Assembly (NCBI RefSeq): GCF_017873675.1
Contig: NZ_JAGGKK010000003.1
Location: 1 to 64,000 of the forward strand
DNA: 64,000 nucleotides
Direction: 5' to 3'
From: Virgibacillus litoralis
Lineage (GTDB): Bacteria; Bacillota; Bacilli; Bacillales; Amphibacillaceae
Positions 43,982 through 56,066 of the stretch are shown here, in pieces (the first letter of the stretch is position 1; each line of letters opens with the position of its first letter). Made by a program: the position numbers and the translations under genes. A model generated the notes under the pieces. It was not told the DNA's origin and searched no databases. It saw only the letters and a program-made list of their open reading frames with translations.

Positions 43982-46174
43982 TTACTTTTGCGCTTTTTTA
44001 GCTTTAATTTTTTTCTTATTTTTCTTCTGAGGCTGCTGTGGTTGACTTGTAGCAAGTTCAAAGTCAATAATCCGTTCATCCAAATTAACTTTTACAACTC
44101 GGACTTCGACTTCTTCACCTATCTTATAGATGTTTCCTGTTCGTTCACCAATCATGGCATAATTTCGGTCGTCATAATGATAATAATCATCGGTTAGATT
44201 ACTAACGTGGACAAGTCCTTCAATGGTATTTTCCAATTCAACAAACAAGCCGAAATTCGTAACTGAACTTATGACGCCAGTATATTCCTCGCCAACTTTG
44301 TCCTGCATAAACTCTGCCTTCTTAAGATCATCCGTTTCTCGCTCGGCATCAACTGCGGCTCGTTCTCTTCCTGATGTGTGACGGGCAATTTCCGGCATGG
44401 AATCTTTCCAGTGTTTAGTTGTTTTCGCATCAAGTTTCTTTTCGATCAAGTATGTTCGGATTAACCGATGTACAATCAGATCCGGATAACGTCGAATAGG
44501 TGATGTGAAATGTGTATAAAAATCAGTCGCTAACCCAAAATGTCCAACACTTTGCGGATCATACTTTGCTTGCTGCATAGATCGCAGCATAAGTTTTGAC
44601 ACAATCATTTCCTCAGGCTTGTCCTTTACTTCCTCAATAACTTTTTGCAGTGCTTGTGGATGAATTTCATTTGCTGTTCCCTTTACAACATAACCTAGTC
44701 CAGCAATAAATTCTAAAAAGTGCTGAAGCTTTCCTTCATTAGGATCTTCATGAATCCGATGAATAAACGGTACATCCATCCAGTGGAAGTGTTCAGCAAT
44801 TGTCTCATTTGCTGCCAGCATAAATTCTTCAATCAACCGCTCAGCTACTGAACGCTCTCGTAAAACAACATCGCTTGCCTTTCCGTTTTCGTCTACTAGT
44901 ACTTGAGCTTCTTTGAAATCAAAGTCGATAGCCCCGCGATTAAATCGTTTACCACGCAGGATTGCTGCCAGCTGCTCCATCTGTTCAAACATTGGTACGA
45001 GTGCACTGTATTTTACTCGAACTTCCTCATCCTGATCGACCAATATTTTGTTAACATCACTATACGTCATACGTGCGTTTGTCTTAATAACGCTTTGGAA
45101 GATTTCATGATTTACGATTTCACCGGCATTCGTTATTTCCATCTCACAGCCAAGCGTAAGTCTATCCACTTGCGGATTTAACGAACAAATTCCATTCGAT
45201 AACCGATGCGGAATCATTGGAATTACACGATCAACTAAGTAAACACTTGTTCCACGCTCAAACGCTTCTTTATCAATTGGCGAATTCTGTCCAACGTAAT
45301 AGCTTACGTCAGCAATATATACACCAAGCTTATAGTTGCCATTATCCAGCTTTTTGACTGTCACAGCATCATCCAAATCCTTGGCATCTGCGCCATCAAT
45401 TGTGACAATGACTTCATCACGGAGGTCACGGCGGTTTTCCAGTTCTGCTTCATCAATTTCTTCTGGTGTATTTGCAGCTTGATCAAGTACTTCCTCTGGA
45501 AAGTCAATTTTTATTCCATGCTTATGAATGATTGATATAATATCAATTCCGGGATCATTTTTGTGACCAAGGATTTGAATAATCTCACCCTCAGCACTTT
45601 TTCTGCCTTCTGGATACTTCGTGATATGCGCGATAACTTTATGCCCTGTGACAGCACCATTTGTCATGCTTTTTGGGATGAAAATATCATTCGGAATCCG
45701 TTTATCATCAGCAATTACAAAACCAAATGATTTATTGTCTTCAAATGTACCAACTACAGCATGTGTCGCCCGCTCTAGAACACGAATAACCGTACCTTCT
45801 GGCCTGTTGCCATCATCATTTTTCTTTTCCAATCTTACGAGCACTTTGTCATTATTCATTGCTGACGCTAAATCAGAATGATGGATGTAAACATCTGTTT
45901 GTCCTTCATCGTCTGGTATTAGAAATGCGAATCCTTTTGCATGCATTTGAATTCGGCCGCGAACCAGGTTCATTTTTTCCGGCAGTCCAAAGCGATTTTT
46001 ACGTGTTCGAACAAGTTCACCAGTTTCCTCTAGTTCATTTAATGCTTTGACTAGTTCCTTAAAATCATCTGATCCTTTTAGGTCCAGTGAATCTTCTAAT
46101 TCTTCAACAGCTAACGGCTTCTCCCTATGTTCATTAAAAAAATCTCGTAAACGCTCTTTTATCGTTTCGTTCAT
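43982..46174 (-). CDS. rnr: Ribonuclease R
   Basis: A 730-residue 3'-5' exoribonuclease. The order is an N-terminal winged helix ([16 protein letters not shown]), cold-shock domains ([17 protein letters not shown]), RNB catalytic domain with [17 protein letters not shown] (Mg-binding Asp cluster) and [18 protein letters not shown], an S1 domain ([20 protein letters not shown]), and a Lys-rich tail. It degrades structured RNA and takes part in trans-translation with SmpB/tmRNA. The frame is open upstream, but AAGGTGAGCAC fixes ATG 46174. Confidence 0.96.
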   Translation of the reverse strand: MNETIKERLRDFFNEHREKPLAVEELEDSLDLKGSDDFKELVKALNELEETGELVRTRKNRFGLPEKMNLVRGRIQMHAKGFAFLIPDDEGQTDVYIHHSDLASAMNNDKVLVRLEKKNDDGNRPEGTVIRVLERATHAVVGTFEDNKSFGFVIADDKRIPNDIFIPKSMTNGAVTGHKVIAHITKYPEGRKSAEGEIIQILGHKNDPGIDIISIIHKHGIKIDFPEEVLDQAANTPEEIDEAELENRRDLRDEVIVTIDGADAKDLDDAVTVKKLDNGNYKLGVYIADVSYYVGQNSPIDKEAFERGTSVYLVDRVIPMIPHRLSNGICSLNPQVDRLTLGCEMEITNAGEIVNHEIFQSVIKTNARMTYSDVNKILVDQDEEVRVKYSALVPMFEQMEQLAAILRGKRFNRGAIDFDFKEAQVLVDENGKASDVVLRERSVAERLIEEFMLAANETIAEHFHWMDVPFIHRIHEDPNEGKLQHFLEFIAGLGYVVKGTANEIHPQALQKVIEEVKDKPEEMIVSKLMLRSMQQAKYDPQSVGHFGLATDFYTHFTSPIRRYPDLIVHRLIRTYLIEKKLDAKTTKHWKDSMPEIARHTSGRERAAVDAERETDDLKKAEFMQDKVGEEYTGVISSVTNFGLFVELENTIEGLVHVSNLTDDYYHYDDRNYAMIGERTGNIYKIGEEVEVRVVKVNLDERIIDFELATSQPQQPQKKNKKKIKAKKAQK

Positions 46175-46223
46175 GTGCTCACCTTCTTTCTTTAGTATTG
46201 TTAACTTTTTAACTAAATTATAA

Positions 46224-46970
46224 TCATTCGTTCCAATCAAGTGATTCTAAAAATTGAAATACATCCTCATGCAGCTGTTCTTTTTCCTTGTCCATTGTAA
46301 TAACGTGGCCTGATTCTTCGTACCACTTAATATCTTTTTTATCTGCTTCAACGTTCTCATAGATGTATGTAGCACTTTCCTTATTGATCATTTCATCTTG
46401 CTGTGCTTGTACGACAAAGGTTGGAGTGTAAATAGTATCAATATTGTTGTGCACTTGTGTAATAAGCTCGCCAAGATCTTTGAACATATCTTGTGAGTTC
46501 TCAATAAGTTCCGCTACTTCCTGCTGAATTGTATCAGCATCCTTGCCTTCTAGCTGCTTAAATTCCTTTGCTTTAAATTTGTATCCTTTTGTAAGCTCTT
46601 CTTGGTTGTCAAAAAACATTGGTGCACACATTGGTATTATCCCTTTCAACTGTTCAGAGTATGCCAGCCTAAGTCCTAAGACACCTCCAAGAGACAGGCC
46701 AGCGACAGCTATTTCCTTATAGCCAAGCTCCTTCAAATGATTGAAAGCATTTTGAACATCCTCCCACCATTCATCAGCGCTCGCTTTCACCAATTCTTCA
46801 GGCTCCTGTCCGTGTCCACGGTATATCGGTGCATGACTGGTGTATCCTTTCTTTTCCAAATAACGACCCATCATTCGTACATCAGCTGAATGTCCTGTAA
46901 ACCCATGTAATAACAATACCGCACGTGGACCAGCTTCAAACGTAAAAGGTTTTGGAAGTTTAACTTTCAT
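46224..46970 (-). CDS. Carboxylesterase (Est30 family)
   Basis: A 248-residue cytosolic alpha/beta hydrolase. Catalytic Ser 93 lies in VAGLSLGGV, the oxyanion region is [14 protein letters not shown], the acid is in [11 protein letters not shown] and His is in [10 protein letters not shown]. It resembles Geobacillus Est30 closely through most of its length. AAGGAG 9 nt ahead fixes ATG 46970, though the frame is open to 47024. It belongs to the conserved secG-est-rnr order. Confidence 0.93.
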   Translation of the reverse strand: MKVKLPKPFTFEAGPRAVLLLHGFTGHSADVRMMGRYLEKKGYTSHAPIYRGHGQEPEELVKASADEWWEDVQNAFNHLKELGYKEIAVAGLSLGGVLGLRLAYSEQLKGIIPMCAPMFFDNQEELTKGYKFKAKEFKQLEGKDADTIQQEVAELIENSQDMFKDLGELITQVHNNIDTIYTPTFVVQAQQDEMINKESATYIYENVEADKKDIKWYEESGHVITMDKEKEQLHEDVFQFLESLDWNE

Positions 46971-47088
46971 TGGGTAACAACTCCTTATGTATATTCTGCG
47001 CATTTTGCGTACTGTTTTAATCATTCATTTATTATAAGCTGAATTCCTCTATTTACCATACCCTATTATTCAACACTTTAAAATAAAT

Positions 47089-47121
47089 AAACCCTTATCA
47101 CAACATTTGCGATAAGGGTTT
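47089..47121 (-). terminator. Terminator after secG
   Basis: Perfect 11-bp stem AAACCCTTATC/GATAAGGGTTT, loop of 11 nt, T/A-rich tail. It separates secG from est, so est and rnr likely use another promoter or readthrough. Confidence 0.85.
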
Positions 47122-47125
47122 ATAT

Positions 47126-47359
47126 TTATTGAAGGACATATGCACTTAGGAATGCTAAAATGAAAAATAGCGTTCCAGTAACCACTGTACCACGATGCAA
47201 AATCAGATCCGCACCACGGGCTTTTTGCTTACCGAAAAGCTGCTCTGCGCCACCTGAAATCGCTCCAGACAGCCCTTCACTTTTACCTGACTGTAATAAA
47301 ACAAGTACAATCATAATAATTGCATCAATAACTAATACTATATTCACGAACTCTACCAT
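47126..47359 (-). CDS. secG: Preprotein translocase subunit SecG
   Basis: A 77-residue membrane protein with two helices. [31 protein letters not shown] is the diagnostic loop (read in parts: [11 protein letters not shown] and GGAEQLFG). Accessory subunit of SecYEG. Confidence 0.95.
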   Translation of the reverse strand: MVEFVNIVLVIDAIIMIVLVLLQSGKSEGLSGAISGGAEQLFGKQKARGADLILHRGTVVTGTLFFILAFLSAYVLQ

Positions 47360-47514
47360 ATTTCAACGGCACCTCCTGTAACGCACAATTACCTATATGT
47401 ACTTTAGCATAAATTTCGCTGAGATAGCAAGTGATTTTTTGCAAAACTTTGGACGTTTAACTATTTTCATTCTATCATATGTATAATAATAAGTTTAGGA
47501 TTGGGTGGTACATA

Positions 47515-48426
47515 GTGGAAAATACATTTTGGTTACAAATGCCGGATAATGTAGATATTTATGTTAAAAAATGGTTTGATCATTCAAAAAAGCCAAAAGC
47601 TATCCTACAACTGGCACACGGCATGGTAGAACACATTGATCGTTATAATGAATTTGCTGATTTCTTAGTTAAAAATGACATCTTTGTATATGGAAATGAT
47701 CATCGTGGACACGGTAAAACTGGAGAGAAACAAGGGTTATTTGGATATTTTGCTGATGAAGATGGATTTAATAAAACGACAAATGATCTATTACAAATTA
47801 CTTCAGTAATAAAGAAGGAATACCCGGATACACCATTAATTTTACTTGGACACAGCATGGGTTCTTTTTTAGCCAGAAATTATATTCAGGAAAACAGCTC
47901 ACTCATTAGCGGCGTCATTTTATCTGGAACAGGCTACTATCCAAGGGTGACGAGCCAGGCAGCAATGCAAATAGCTTCGACACTGCCAGCAAAAGAAAAA
48001 TCAAACATGATGAATACACTGGCATTCTTTTCTTATAACAAGCGGATCAAACAAAAACGGACTAACATCGATTGGCTGACACGTGATGAAGAAATTGTTC
48101 AAGCATTCATCGATGATCCGTACTGTGGATTTATTCCAACTGCAGGATTTTTTTACGATTTAATGGACGGCATTACAACCATCCATAATCAAGAATTAAA
48201 TAAGCACATTCGAAGTGACCTGCCAATGCTGTTGTTAAGCGGGATAGAGGACCCAGTTGGGGATTATGCAAAAGGTGTCTGGAAAACGGCAAACTTGTAC
48301 AATGAAACAGGTCTAGAAAACGTTATAACAATGCTGTATGAGGATGGAAGACATGAATTATTAAACGAAATCAATCGGGACGAGGTGTATCAGGCTGTTT
48401 ATCGATGGATTATGCAACAATTTTAG
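47515..48426 (+). CDS. Alpha/beta hydrolase, monoacylglycerol lipase-like
   Basis: A lysophospholipase/monoglyceride lipase type protein of 303 residues. It has oxyanion LAHGMVEHIDRYNEFA, the helix motif GNDHRGHGKTG, nucleophile elbow LLGHSMGSFLAR (Ser), a lid region, the acid in SGIEDPVGDY and the His in GRHELLNE. No signal peptide. The first ATG (47479) has no ribosome site. GGGTGGT 6 nt ahead of GTG 47515 makes that the likely start. Single gene. Confidence 0.85.
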   Translation: MENTFWLQMPDNVDIYVKKWFDHSKKPKAILQLAHGMVEHIDRYNEFADFLVKNDIFVYGNDHRGHGKTGEKQGLFGYFADEDGFNKTTNDLLQITSVIKKEYPDTPLILLGHSMGSFLARNYIQENSSLISGVILSGTGYYPRVTSQAAMQIASTLPAKEKSNMMNTLAFFSYNKRIKQKRTNIDWLTRDEEIVQAFIDDPYCGFIPTAGFFYDLMDGITTIHNQELNKHIRSDLPMLLLSGIEDPVGDYAKGVWKTANLYNETGLENVITMLYEDGRHELLNEINRDEVYQAVYRWIMQQF

Positions 48427-48552
48427 AGTGAAGCGTTTTCATTGTGAAACCTTTGTGGCGCCGACTGACAATGCTTGAATTGAGAAGACTAAAGGGTATA
48501 AAATGTAGAGTGGATAAATGAATTTTTTAATGAAGGGTTGGTTTAATAAATT

Positions 48553-50259
48553 ATGATTCAAGGGATAGCAGCATCAAATGGTATAGCAATTGCTAAAGCA
48601 TATCAGCTAGTTACACCAGATTTAAGTTATGAAGCGAAACCGATTCAAGATCCGAACAAAGAAGTTGAACGGCTGGATAAAGCATTGGAAATATCCAAAC
48701 AGGAATTAGAGAAAATCAAAGCACATACTAAAAAGGAAATTGGCGATGAGCACGCAGAAATTTTCTCAGCACATTTACTTGTATTAAGTGATCCAGAGCT
48801 TATTAATCCTATTAAGGAAAAAATTAATTCGGATAATGTAATGGCTGAAGTGGCATTAGATGAAACAGCCAATATGTTCATCGACATGTTTAAAAATATG
48901 GATAATGAGTATATGCGTGAGCGCGCAGCCGATATTCAAGATGTTACAAAACGGGTAAAAGCTCATTTGCTTGAGGTAACATTCCCCGATCCCGCATTAA
49001 TCGATGAAGAGGTTATTGTAATCGCAAATGACCTGACACCTTCTGACACAGCACAATTGAACCGGGAATTTGTAAAAGGCTTTGTTACAGATGTTGGCGG
49101 ACGCACATCACATTCAGCTATCATGGCGCGTTCCCTTGAAATTCCAGCTGTAGTTGGGACAAAGGAAATCACAAGTACTGTAAAGAAGAATGACATGATG
49201 ATAGTAGACGGGATTGAAGGAAATGTTATTATCAATCCTTCTGATGATGAGCTCGCAACATACAAAGAAAAGCAGGAAACTTTTGCAAGACAAAAAGAAG
49301 AATGGGCTAAAATGAAGAATGAACCTACAAAAACCTCGGATGGTGAGCAGGTTGAACTTGCTGCCAATATTGGAACACCTGAAGACGTATCTAGCGTTAT
49401 TGACAATGGCGGCGAAGGAATCGGCCTCTATCGTACAGAATTTTTATACATGGGTAAAAACCAGCTTCCTACCGAGGAAGAACAATATGACGCATACAAA
49501 TCTGTGCTGGAACAAATGGATGACAAACCAGTCGTTGTTCGTACACTGGACATCGGTGGCGATAAGGAGCTAAGTTATCTTGACCTGCCAAAAGAATTAA
49601 ACCCATTCTTAGGCTTTCGTGCCATTCGCTTCTGTCTGGAAAATGAAGATGTATTCCGCACACAATTACGCGCCTTATTACGTGCAAGCGTACACGGTAA
49701 TTTGAAAATTATGTTCCCCATGATTGCAACACTGGAAGAATTCCACCAGGCTAAGGCAATTCTTCTAGATGAAAAAGAAGATCTGAAAAAAGAAGGAATT
49801 AGCGTATCGGATCAAATTGAAGTAGGAATTATGGTTGAAATTCCATCCACTGCTGTAATTGCAAAACAATTTGCCAAAGAAGTAGACTTCTTCAGCATTG
49901 GTACAAATGATTTAATTCAGTACACAATGGCTGCTGACAGAATGAATGAACGTGTTTCATATTTATACCAGCCATATCATCCTGCAATTCTAAATCTGGT
50001 AAGCACCGTAATCGATGCCGCGCATAATGAAAACAAATGGGTTGGCATGTGCGGTGAAATGGCAGGAGACCCAATCGCAATTCCAATCTTGCTGGGACTT
50101 GGCTTAGATGAATTCAGCATGAGTGCAACATCAATCCTGCAAGCCCGCACACAAATTCACGACCTATCAATAGAAAAGTTAGCTTCCTACAAGGATAAGA
50201 TTTTATCAATGGGAACAGCTGAAGAAGTTGTGGAATTTGTTAAGGAGAAAACAGAATAA
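48553..50259 (+). CDS. ptsI: PTS enzyme I (phosphoenolpyruvate-protein phosphotransferase)
   Basis: A 568-residue general PTS component that transfers phosphate from PEP to HPr. The N-terminal HPr-binding and phospho-His domain has [12 protein letters not shown] with the active His at 187. The C-terminal PEP-binding barrel has [49 protein letters not shown] and the Cys in GMCGEMAGD. No ptsH is adjacent, unlike the usual ptsHI operon. The promoter-like pair TTGAAT-16-TATAAA lies near 48475-48505. The only clear ribosome site GAAGGGTTGG is unusually far (about 14 nt) from ATG. Confidence 0.95.
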   Translation: MIQGIAASNGIAIAKAYQLVTPDLSYEAKPIQDPNKEVERLDKALEISKQELEKIKAHTKKEIGDEHAEIFSAHLLVLSDPELINPIKEKINSDNVMAEVALDETANMFIDMFKNMDNEYMRERAADIQDVTKRVKAHLLEVTFPDPALIDEEVIVIANDLTPSDTAQLNREFVKGFVTDVGGRTSHSAIMARSLEIPAVVGTKEITSTVKKNDMMIVDGIEGNVIINPSDDELATYKEKQETFARQKEEWAKMKNEPTKTSDGEQVELAANIGTPEDVSSVIDNGGEGIGLYRTEFLYMGKNQLPTEEEQYDAYKSVLEQMDDKPVVVRTLDIGGDKELSYLDLPKELNPFLGFRAIRFCLENEDVFRTQLRALLRASVHGNLKIMFPMIATLEEFHQAKAILLDEKEDLKKEGISVSDQIEVGIMVEIPSTAVIAKQFAKEVDFFSIGTNDLIQYTMAADRMNERVSYLYQPYHPAILNLVSTVIDAAHNENKWVGMCGEMAGDPIAIPILLGLGLDEFSMSATSILQARTQIHDLSIEKLASYKDKILSMGTAEEVVEFVKEKTE

Positions 50260-50268
50260 ATCTCACCA

Positions 50269-50300
50269 ATCCTCGCTTGATAGCCAAGCGAGGATTTTAT
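50269..50300 (+). terminator. Terminator of ptsI
   Basis: ATCCTCGCTTG, short loop, CAAGCGAGGAT, then TTT. It begins about 10 bp past the stop. Confidence 0.88.
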
Positions 50301-50329
50301 ATGTGTTGATATATCTAGATGCTACACCT

Positions 50330-50811
50330 TTTCTGTCGATGTTCCATGCTCTTCTGTTGATGTTCCACGCTCTTCTGTTGATGTTCCAGCTCTTCTGTTG
50401 ATGTTCACGCCCTTCTGTTGATGTTCCAGCTCTTCTGTTGATGTTCCACGCTCTTCTGTCGATGTTCTCGCTCTTCTGTCGATGTTCCAGCTCTTCTGTT
50501 GATGTTCCAGCTCTTCTGTTGATGTATCCAGCTCTTCTGTTGATGTTCCCGTTCTTCTGTTGATGTTCCAGCTCTTCTGTTGATGTTCCAGCTCTTCTGT
50601 TGATGTTCCAGCTCTTCTATTGATGTTCCAGCTCTTCTATTGATGTTCCCCGCTCTTCTGTCGATGTTCCCCGCTCTTCTGTCGATGTTCCCCGCTCTTC
50701 TGTCGATGTTCCCCGCTCTTCTGTCGATGTTCCCGCTCTTCTGTCGATGTTCCCCGTTCTTCTGTTGATGTTCCACGCCCTTCTGTCGATGTCCACACTC
50801 TTCTGTTGATC
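50330..50811. repeat. 20-21-bp minisatellite, about 23 units
   Basis: Units such as TCTGTCGATGTTCCCCGCTC vary between 20 and 21 bp. Variation is in GTCGATG/GTTGATG and in the 4-6 bases after GTTCC. Four near-identical units lie together near 50650-50740. It starts about 30 bp past the ptsI terminator and ends exactly at the stop codon of the convergent nitroreductase gene. A 136-codon frame spans it on the minus strand but is a by-product of the repeat. Confidence 0.93.
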
Positions 50812-51399
50812 TCACTCCGAAATTATCTCAAGTTTATCCTCAATCCGATTGCGTCCTCTATCCCTAGGAATACGCTCCGGATATCCAATCTGCATAACAG
50901 CAGCAACTTTCATTCTTTTACTATCCAATCCAATATCATCTACAAATCCATCATCATGCATGTATGGAGTGATAGTCCAAAGCATACCAACACCGTACTC
51001 CCACGCCGCTAATTGTGCATTCTGAATAAACGCACATACTGCTGCATATTCTTCTTCATAACGTACAGGATCTTCTTCTTTTTCGAAATAAATCAACGCA
51101 TGGTGTGGAATTGCCAGCAGAAAGTCCCGCATGGAGAAAATCATTTTCTTAGTCTTTGGATCATCATCTGTCTTAAGCATTCCAATTCGTTGATAACTTG
51201 AAATAATAGCATCTACAAAAGCTTGTTTACCGTTTTTCTGATATAGTTTAATATTCCACGGCTCTTTCATATAATGTGTAGGGGCATAGGAAGCATATGT
51301 GAAGATCTCTTTTAGAATACCTTCATCAACTTCTTCTTCTTTGTAATTATGAATAGATCTGCGTTGCTTGATTGCCTGTAAAATATCGATGGGGTTCAC
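50812..51399 (-). CDS. Nitroreductase family protein
   Basis: FMN-dependent NAD(P)H oxidoreductase of the YdjA-like nitroreductase family, about 195 residues. Flavin-site segments are QAIKQRRSIHNY (basic pair), SYAPTHYMKEPWN and the C-terminal MQIGYPERIPRDRGR. The substrate is not predictable. It follows the nucleoside hydrolase by 9 bp, so the two are co-transcribed. The annotated start is GTG at 51399, but the strong GAGGTGA overlaps that GTG and is correctly spaced for an in-frame ATC three codons later (51388-51390), exactly where homologues place Met. Confidence 0.85.
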   Translation of the reverse strand: MNPIDILQAIKQRRSIHNYKEEEVDEGILKEIFTYASYAPTHYMKEPWNIKLYQKNGKQAFVDAIISSYQRIGMLKTDDDPKTKKMIFSMRDFLLAIPHHALIYFEKEEDPVRYEEEYAAVCAFIQNAQLAAWEYGVGMLWTITPYMHDDGFVDDIGLDSKRMKVAAVMQIGYPERIPRDRGRNRIEDKLEIISE

Positions 51400-51408
51400 C
51401 TCACAAAA

Positions 51409-52368
51409 TTATTCAAACCGCTGCCCCGTCATTACTGTCATAAAATTTGTATAAAATATTTTATAATCCAGTTCAAAAGCAATGCGGTGTAATTTCTTCA
51501 TTTCCGTTTCTTCGTTATTTGCATATGGTCGAATATCTGCGATGCTCTGTCCTCTTGCTACTCCGTTCTGCCCCTGTACTATCTGCACTGGTAGTTTACG
51601 ATATCCTAGCATATCTTCATGAATAGTTGCCATTAAAGTAAGTACATCATGCAGTGGGCTTCCTTGAATAGTTGGATTTCGTTTTTTATAAAAACTATAA
51701 TAATAATCTAATAAAGATTTAATTATCTTGGTATCACCAACCCTGTCAATGTAATCAACCATACGTGGAGTAGCAATTGCTTCGGATGTTACATTTAAAG
51801 GTATGATTGTTAAGTTATGGGCACATTTTAACACAATTTGGGCTGCGATAGGATCACCATGAAAATTTGCTTCTGAAACAGCTGTTACATTCCCAGGAAC
51901 CCAGAATGCCCCACCCATTATATAAAAACCTTTCACATTAAGCATTCGTTCCGAGTACAAAATAAACATAGTAGCAAGCGAAGTTAGTCTCCCAGTGTTA
52001 ACAATAAGTAACTCACCCTGATATTTCTCAATAATATCGATAATCCCAAAAAAGTTTTCAATGATTTCCCCATCCTCAACTTCAGGCGGGATAATTGGTC
52101 CAAGTCCATACTCCCCATGAATTTCTGGGAAATATACCGGAGTCTCTCCAGTCATTGGGATCTCTGCTCCGCCAAATACTTCTATCTCTTCAGCAATATT
52201 ATAGAGATTTCTAATGTAGTGTACGTTCGCTATGGCCTTCTCCCTCGAGATATTTCCATAGTCAGCGACAACACCCACCACATCAATCTCATCATTAAAA
52301 TAAGAGTAGATAAGTCCTACCGTATCATCAATTCCAATATCACCAAAGACTAGAACTTTTTGTGCCAA
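51409..52368 (-). CDS. Inosine/uridine-preferring nucleoside hydrolase family protein
   Basis: A 319-residue Ca-dependent N-ribosyl hydrolase fold. Counting from TTG 52368, which has AAGGAGGG ahead, the metal residues fall at Asp10, Asp14 and Asp15 (VFGDIGIDD). The usual first Asp of DxDxGxDD is Gly. The C-terminal catalytic His-Asp is in GSPLHDVLTLMA. VNTGRLTSLA (usually GPLTNLA) is altered too, so specificity may differ. An upstream in-frame extension to 52542 is not supported. Confidence 0.85.
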   Translation of the reverse strand: MAQKVLVFGDIGIDDTVGLIYSYFNDEIDVVGVVADYGNISREKAIANVHYIRNLYNIAEEIEVFGGAEIPMTGETPVYFPEIHGEYGLGPIIPPEVEDGEIIENFFGIIDIIEKYQGELLIVNTGRLTSLATMFILYSERMLNVKGFYIMGGAFWVPGNVTAVSEANFHGDPIAAQIVLKCAHNLTIIPLNVTSEAIATPRMVDYIDRVGDTKIIKSLLDYYYSFYKKRNPTIQGSPLHDVLTLMATIHEDMLGYRKLPVQIVQGQNGVARGQSIADIRPYANNEETEMKKLHRIAFELDYKIFYTNFMTVMTGQRFE

Positions 52369-52857
52369 CCATATCCCTCCTTTTTGTAAATATCTGTTAA
52401 TTAACCTTATTCTAGTAGGGCTTTGTCCTATGTTCAGAAATTTTTTATTAGAAAACTCGGCATCCGTTAAAGGGGTTCTTATGAAAGCGTATTTTTTTAG
52501 AACCCCTTGTGCAGGCCTTAATGGCAATTGCCTTAGATGCACTTATTTTAAACTTTCTTAGCTAAAAGATGCCACCTTTTCACTATTACAATCGATTATT
52601 GTAGTAGAAAGGTGGCATAGATTATCTAATTTGTTGAAGTTTTTTATTCCCGGTTAAACTTGTCCGTCTCCGATTAAATAACTTAGAAAATTGGTTTATC
52701 GCCAAGCCTTAATAAGATAAGCCTTAGTTGCACTTATGCAGTAGGAAAGGATTTATACTTCTTAACTGCTTAGAAAACTTGGCATTCGCCAAGCCTTTGG
52801 GCGAATTGCCTTAGTTGCACTTATGCAGTAAGAAAGGATTTATTCTTTCTTAACTGC
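52369..52857. repeat. Hairpin-rich intergenic region with three repeat copies
   Basis: Gene-free 490 bp. It holds a hairpin AAGGGGTTCT/AGAACCCCTT (52470-52508), probably a terminator. It also holds an inverted element ATGCCACCTTT/AAAGGTGGCAT with an imperfect inner stem (52569-52618), and two head-to-tail copies of the double-hairpin repeat at about 52682-52769 and 52770-52857. A decayed copy around 52449-52555 is split by the first hairpin. Confidence 0.8.
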
Positions 52858-52888
52858 CAAAAAAAAGAGACGGAATTACTCCGCCTCC
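52858..52888 (-). terminator. Terminator of the glycolytic operon (after eno)
   Basis: GAGGCGGA, loop GTAAT, TCCGTCTC (one G-U), then eight T on the minus strand. Confidence 0.9.
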
Positions 52889-52898
52889 ATACAGTCAT

Positions 52899-54212
<1,314 letters not shown>

Positions 54213-54299
54213 TTATTAATGAATCAATTTCTTAAATACTTATTAGCATCATTATCCGAACAATTTTACAAACTAATGTATTACAATTTGTTAATTCAA

Positions 54300-54440
54300 A
54301 GTACTACTATCGTTGATTGGAACGGAAGGCGGCGACTCCTGCGGGAATAGCATGAGCCTTGAGACCCCGCAGTGCGATAGCACGAGGAGGCTCAAGCCAT
54401 GCCCGCGGAAAGCGTCCGCCTGCAGTGGAGATCAACAAGC
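54300..54440. repeat. Dispersed GC-rich Bacillaceae repeat between gpmI and eno
   Basis: A GC-rich element with GGAACGGAAGGCGGCGACTC, CTGCGGGAATAGCATGAGCC, GACCCCGCAG, GAGGAGGCTCAAG, CCCGCGGAAAGCGTCCGCC and GAGATCAAC. This matches the well-known dispersed repeat of Bacillus/Oceanobacillus genomes. It can fold into a long multi-stem hairpin. The remaining bases of the 54186-54527 interval show nothing else. Confidence 0.85.
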
Positions 54441-54527
54441 CTAACACATTAACAAATAGTTTAGGTTTACTGCTTTATTTTTGAATTTTAAAATTGATTT
54501 AATGGTTACTAGCATTAGAAAAAGCAC

Positions 54528-56066
54528 TTACCTTTTAATTAGTGATTCGCCAGTCATTTCTTTTGGTTTTTCAACATTTAACAAGTCCAGCAATGTTGGT
54601 GATAAGTCGGCTAAGATACCACCATCACGAAGTTCTGCATCTTCCTGTGTAACAATAACAGGAACAGGATTTGTCGTGTGAGCAGTCATTGGATCACCTT
54701 CCAAGGTTGTAACTTCATCTGAATTTCCATGATCCGCTGTGATAATAGCATTACCGCCTAACTCTAATATTTTATCGACTACTTTACCTAAACACTCATC
54801 GACTGCTTCTATTGCTTTAATCGTTGGCTCAAGCATGCCAGAGTGCCCAACCATATCCGGATTAGCAAAGTTCAATAAAACTGCATTATGCTGTTTGGAA
54901 TCAAGTTCTTCCAGCAATTTATCAGTGACCTCATAAACACTCATTTCAGGCTTCAAGTCATACGTTGCCACTTTTGGAGAATCGATAAGGACACGTTTTT
55001 CACCCGGAAATTCATTCTCACGTCCGCCACTCATAAAAAAGGTGACATGCGGGTATTTTTCCGTTTCGGCGATTCGAAGCTGCTTCATATCGTTTTGTGC
55101 TAGTACCTCACCAACAGTATTATCTAAATTGACAGGCTTATATGCAACATAACCATCAACTGATTCACTGAAGTTCGTAAGCATTACGAAGTCCAGATTT
55201 TTTGGAACGTTTTCTCCACGGTCAAAATCTCGAAAATCTTCATTAGCAAATGTACGAGAAATTTGAATTGCACGATCAGGACGGAAATTATAAAAGATAA
55301 TTGAATCCTCATCCTGAACTTTTCCAACAGGTTTATCATAATCATCAGTAATAACTGATGGAATAACAAACTCATCATGTATTCCATTTTCATAGGAATC
55401 GTCAATCACTGTATATGGGCTCTGATATTTAGGACCTTCACCATAGACCATAGCATCGTAAGCTTTTTTAACACGTTCCCACCGTTTGTCGCGATCCATG
55501 GAATAGTAACGTCCAGAAATAGTAGCAATTTTTCCGACACCATATTCTTTCATTTTTTCTTCTGTCTGTTTAATGTAAGTTTTAGCTGTCTGCGGACCTA
55601 CATCACGACCATCCAGAAATGCATGAACATAAACATCTTCCAGCCCATTATCTCGAGCTAACTTTAACATTGCAAAAAGATGGTTAATATGGCTGTGCAC
55701 ACCACCGTCTGATAACAGCCCAAAGATGTGTAATGATTTACCTTTTTCCTTTGCATGATGCATCGATTTAAGGAATGCTTCTTTTTCAAAAAAATCTCCT
55801 TCTTTGATCGATAAATTCACACGGGTTAAACTTTGGTAAACGATTCGTCCAGCACCTATGTTAAGGTGGCCCACTTCGGAATTACCCATCTGACCTTCAG
55901 GAAGGCCTACAGCTTCACCACTTGCTTGTAATTGATTATGAGCAAATTTTTCCCAGTAACGGTCAAAATTAGGTGTGTTTGCTTGTCTGACTGCATTACC
56001 CATCTTTTCATCACGGATACCAAATCCGTCTAAGATGATGATTGCAGCTAAATTTCCCTGATTCAT
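54528..56066 (-). CDS. gpmI: 2,3-bisphosphoglycerate-independent phosphoglycerate mutase
   Basis: A 512-residue Mn-dependent enzyme of the alkaline phosphatase superfamily. ILDGFGIRD (metal), [14 protein letters not shown] with the phospho-Ser at 63, [25 protein letters not shown], and the second metal site [15 protein letters not shown] plus ITADHGN. Its start overlaps the tpiA stop by 4 bp. Confidence 0.97.
   Translation of the reverse strand: MNQGNLAAIIILDGFGIRDEKMGNAVRQANTPNFDRYWEKFAHNQLQASGEAVGLPEGQMGNSEVGHLNIGAGRIVYQSLTRVNLSIKEGDFFEKEAFLKSMHHAKEKGKSLHIFGLLSDGGVHSHINHLFAMLKLARDNGLEDVYVHAFLDGRDVGPQTAKTYIKQTEEKMKEYGVGKIATISGRYYSMDRDKRWERVKKAYDAMVYGEGPKYQSPYTVIDDSYENGIHDEFVIPSVITDDYDKPVGKVQDEDSIIFYNFRPDRAIQISRTFANEDFRDFDRGENVPKNLDFVMLTNFSESVDGYVAYKPVNLDNTVGEVLAQNDMKQLRIAETEKYPHVTFFMSGGRENEFPGEKRVLIDSPKVATYDLKPEMSVYEVTDKLLEELDSKQHNAVLLNFANPDMVGHSGMLEPTIKAIEAVDECLGKVVDKILELGGNAIITADHGNSDEVTTLEGDPMTAHTTNPVPVIVTQEDAELRDGGILADLSPTLLDLLNVEKPKEMTGESLIKR

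Noticed and set aside
48433-48447. cre site before ptsI (TGAAGCGTTTTCA)
   Set aside because: It is one base short of the cre spacing TGNAANCGNTNNCA, so it is not called.
50330-50811. CRISPR array
   Set aside because: Units are 20-21 bp and directly contiguous with no unique spacers, and no cas genes are near. It is a tandem minisatellite.
50405-50815. 136-residue protein encoded across the minisatellite
   Set aside because: It is produced by the repeat period being mostly a multiple of three. It lacks a ribosome site of its own, and 20-bp units would shift the frame.
52369-52542. 58-residue N-terminal extension of the nucleoside hydrolase
   Set aside because: Sequence before TTG 52368 lacks family similarity, AAGGAGGG precedes the TTG, and numbering from it puts the metal Asp residues at 10, 14 and 15 as in the family.
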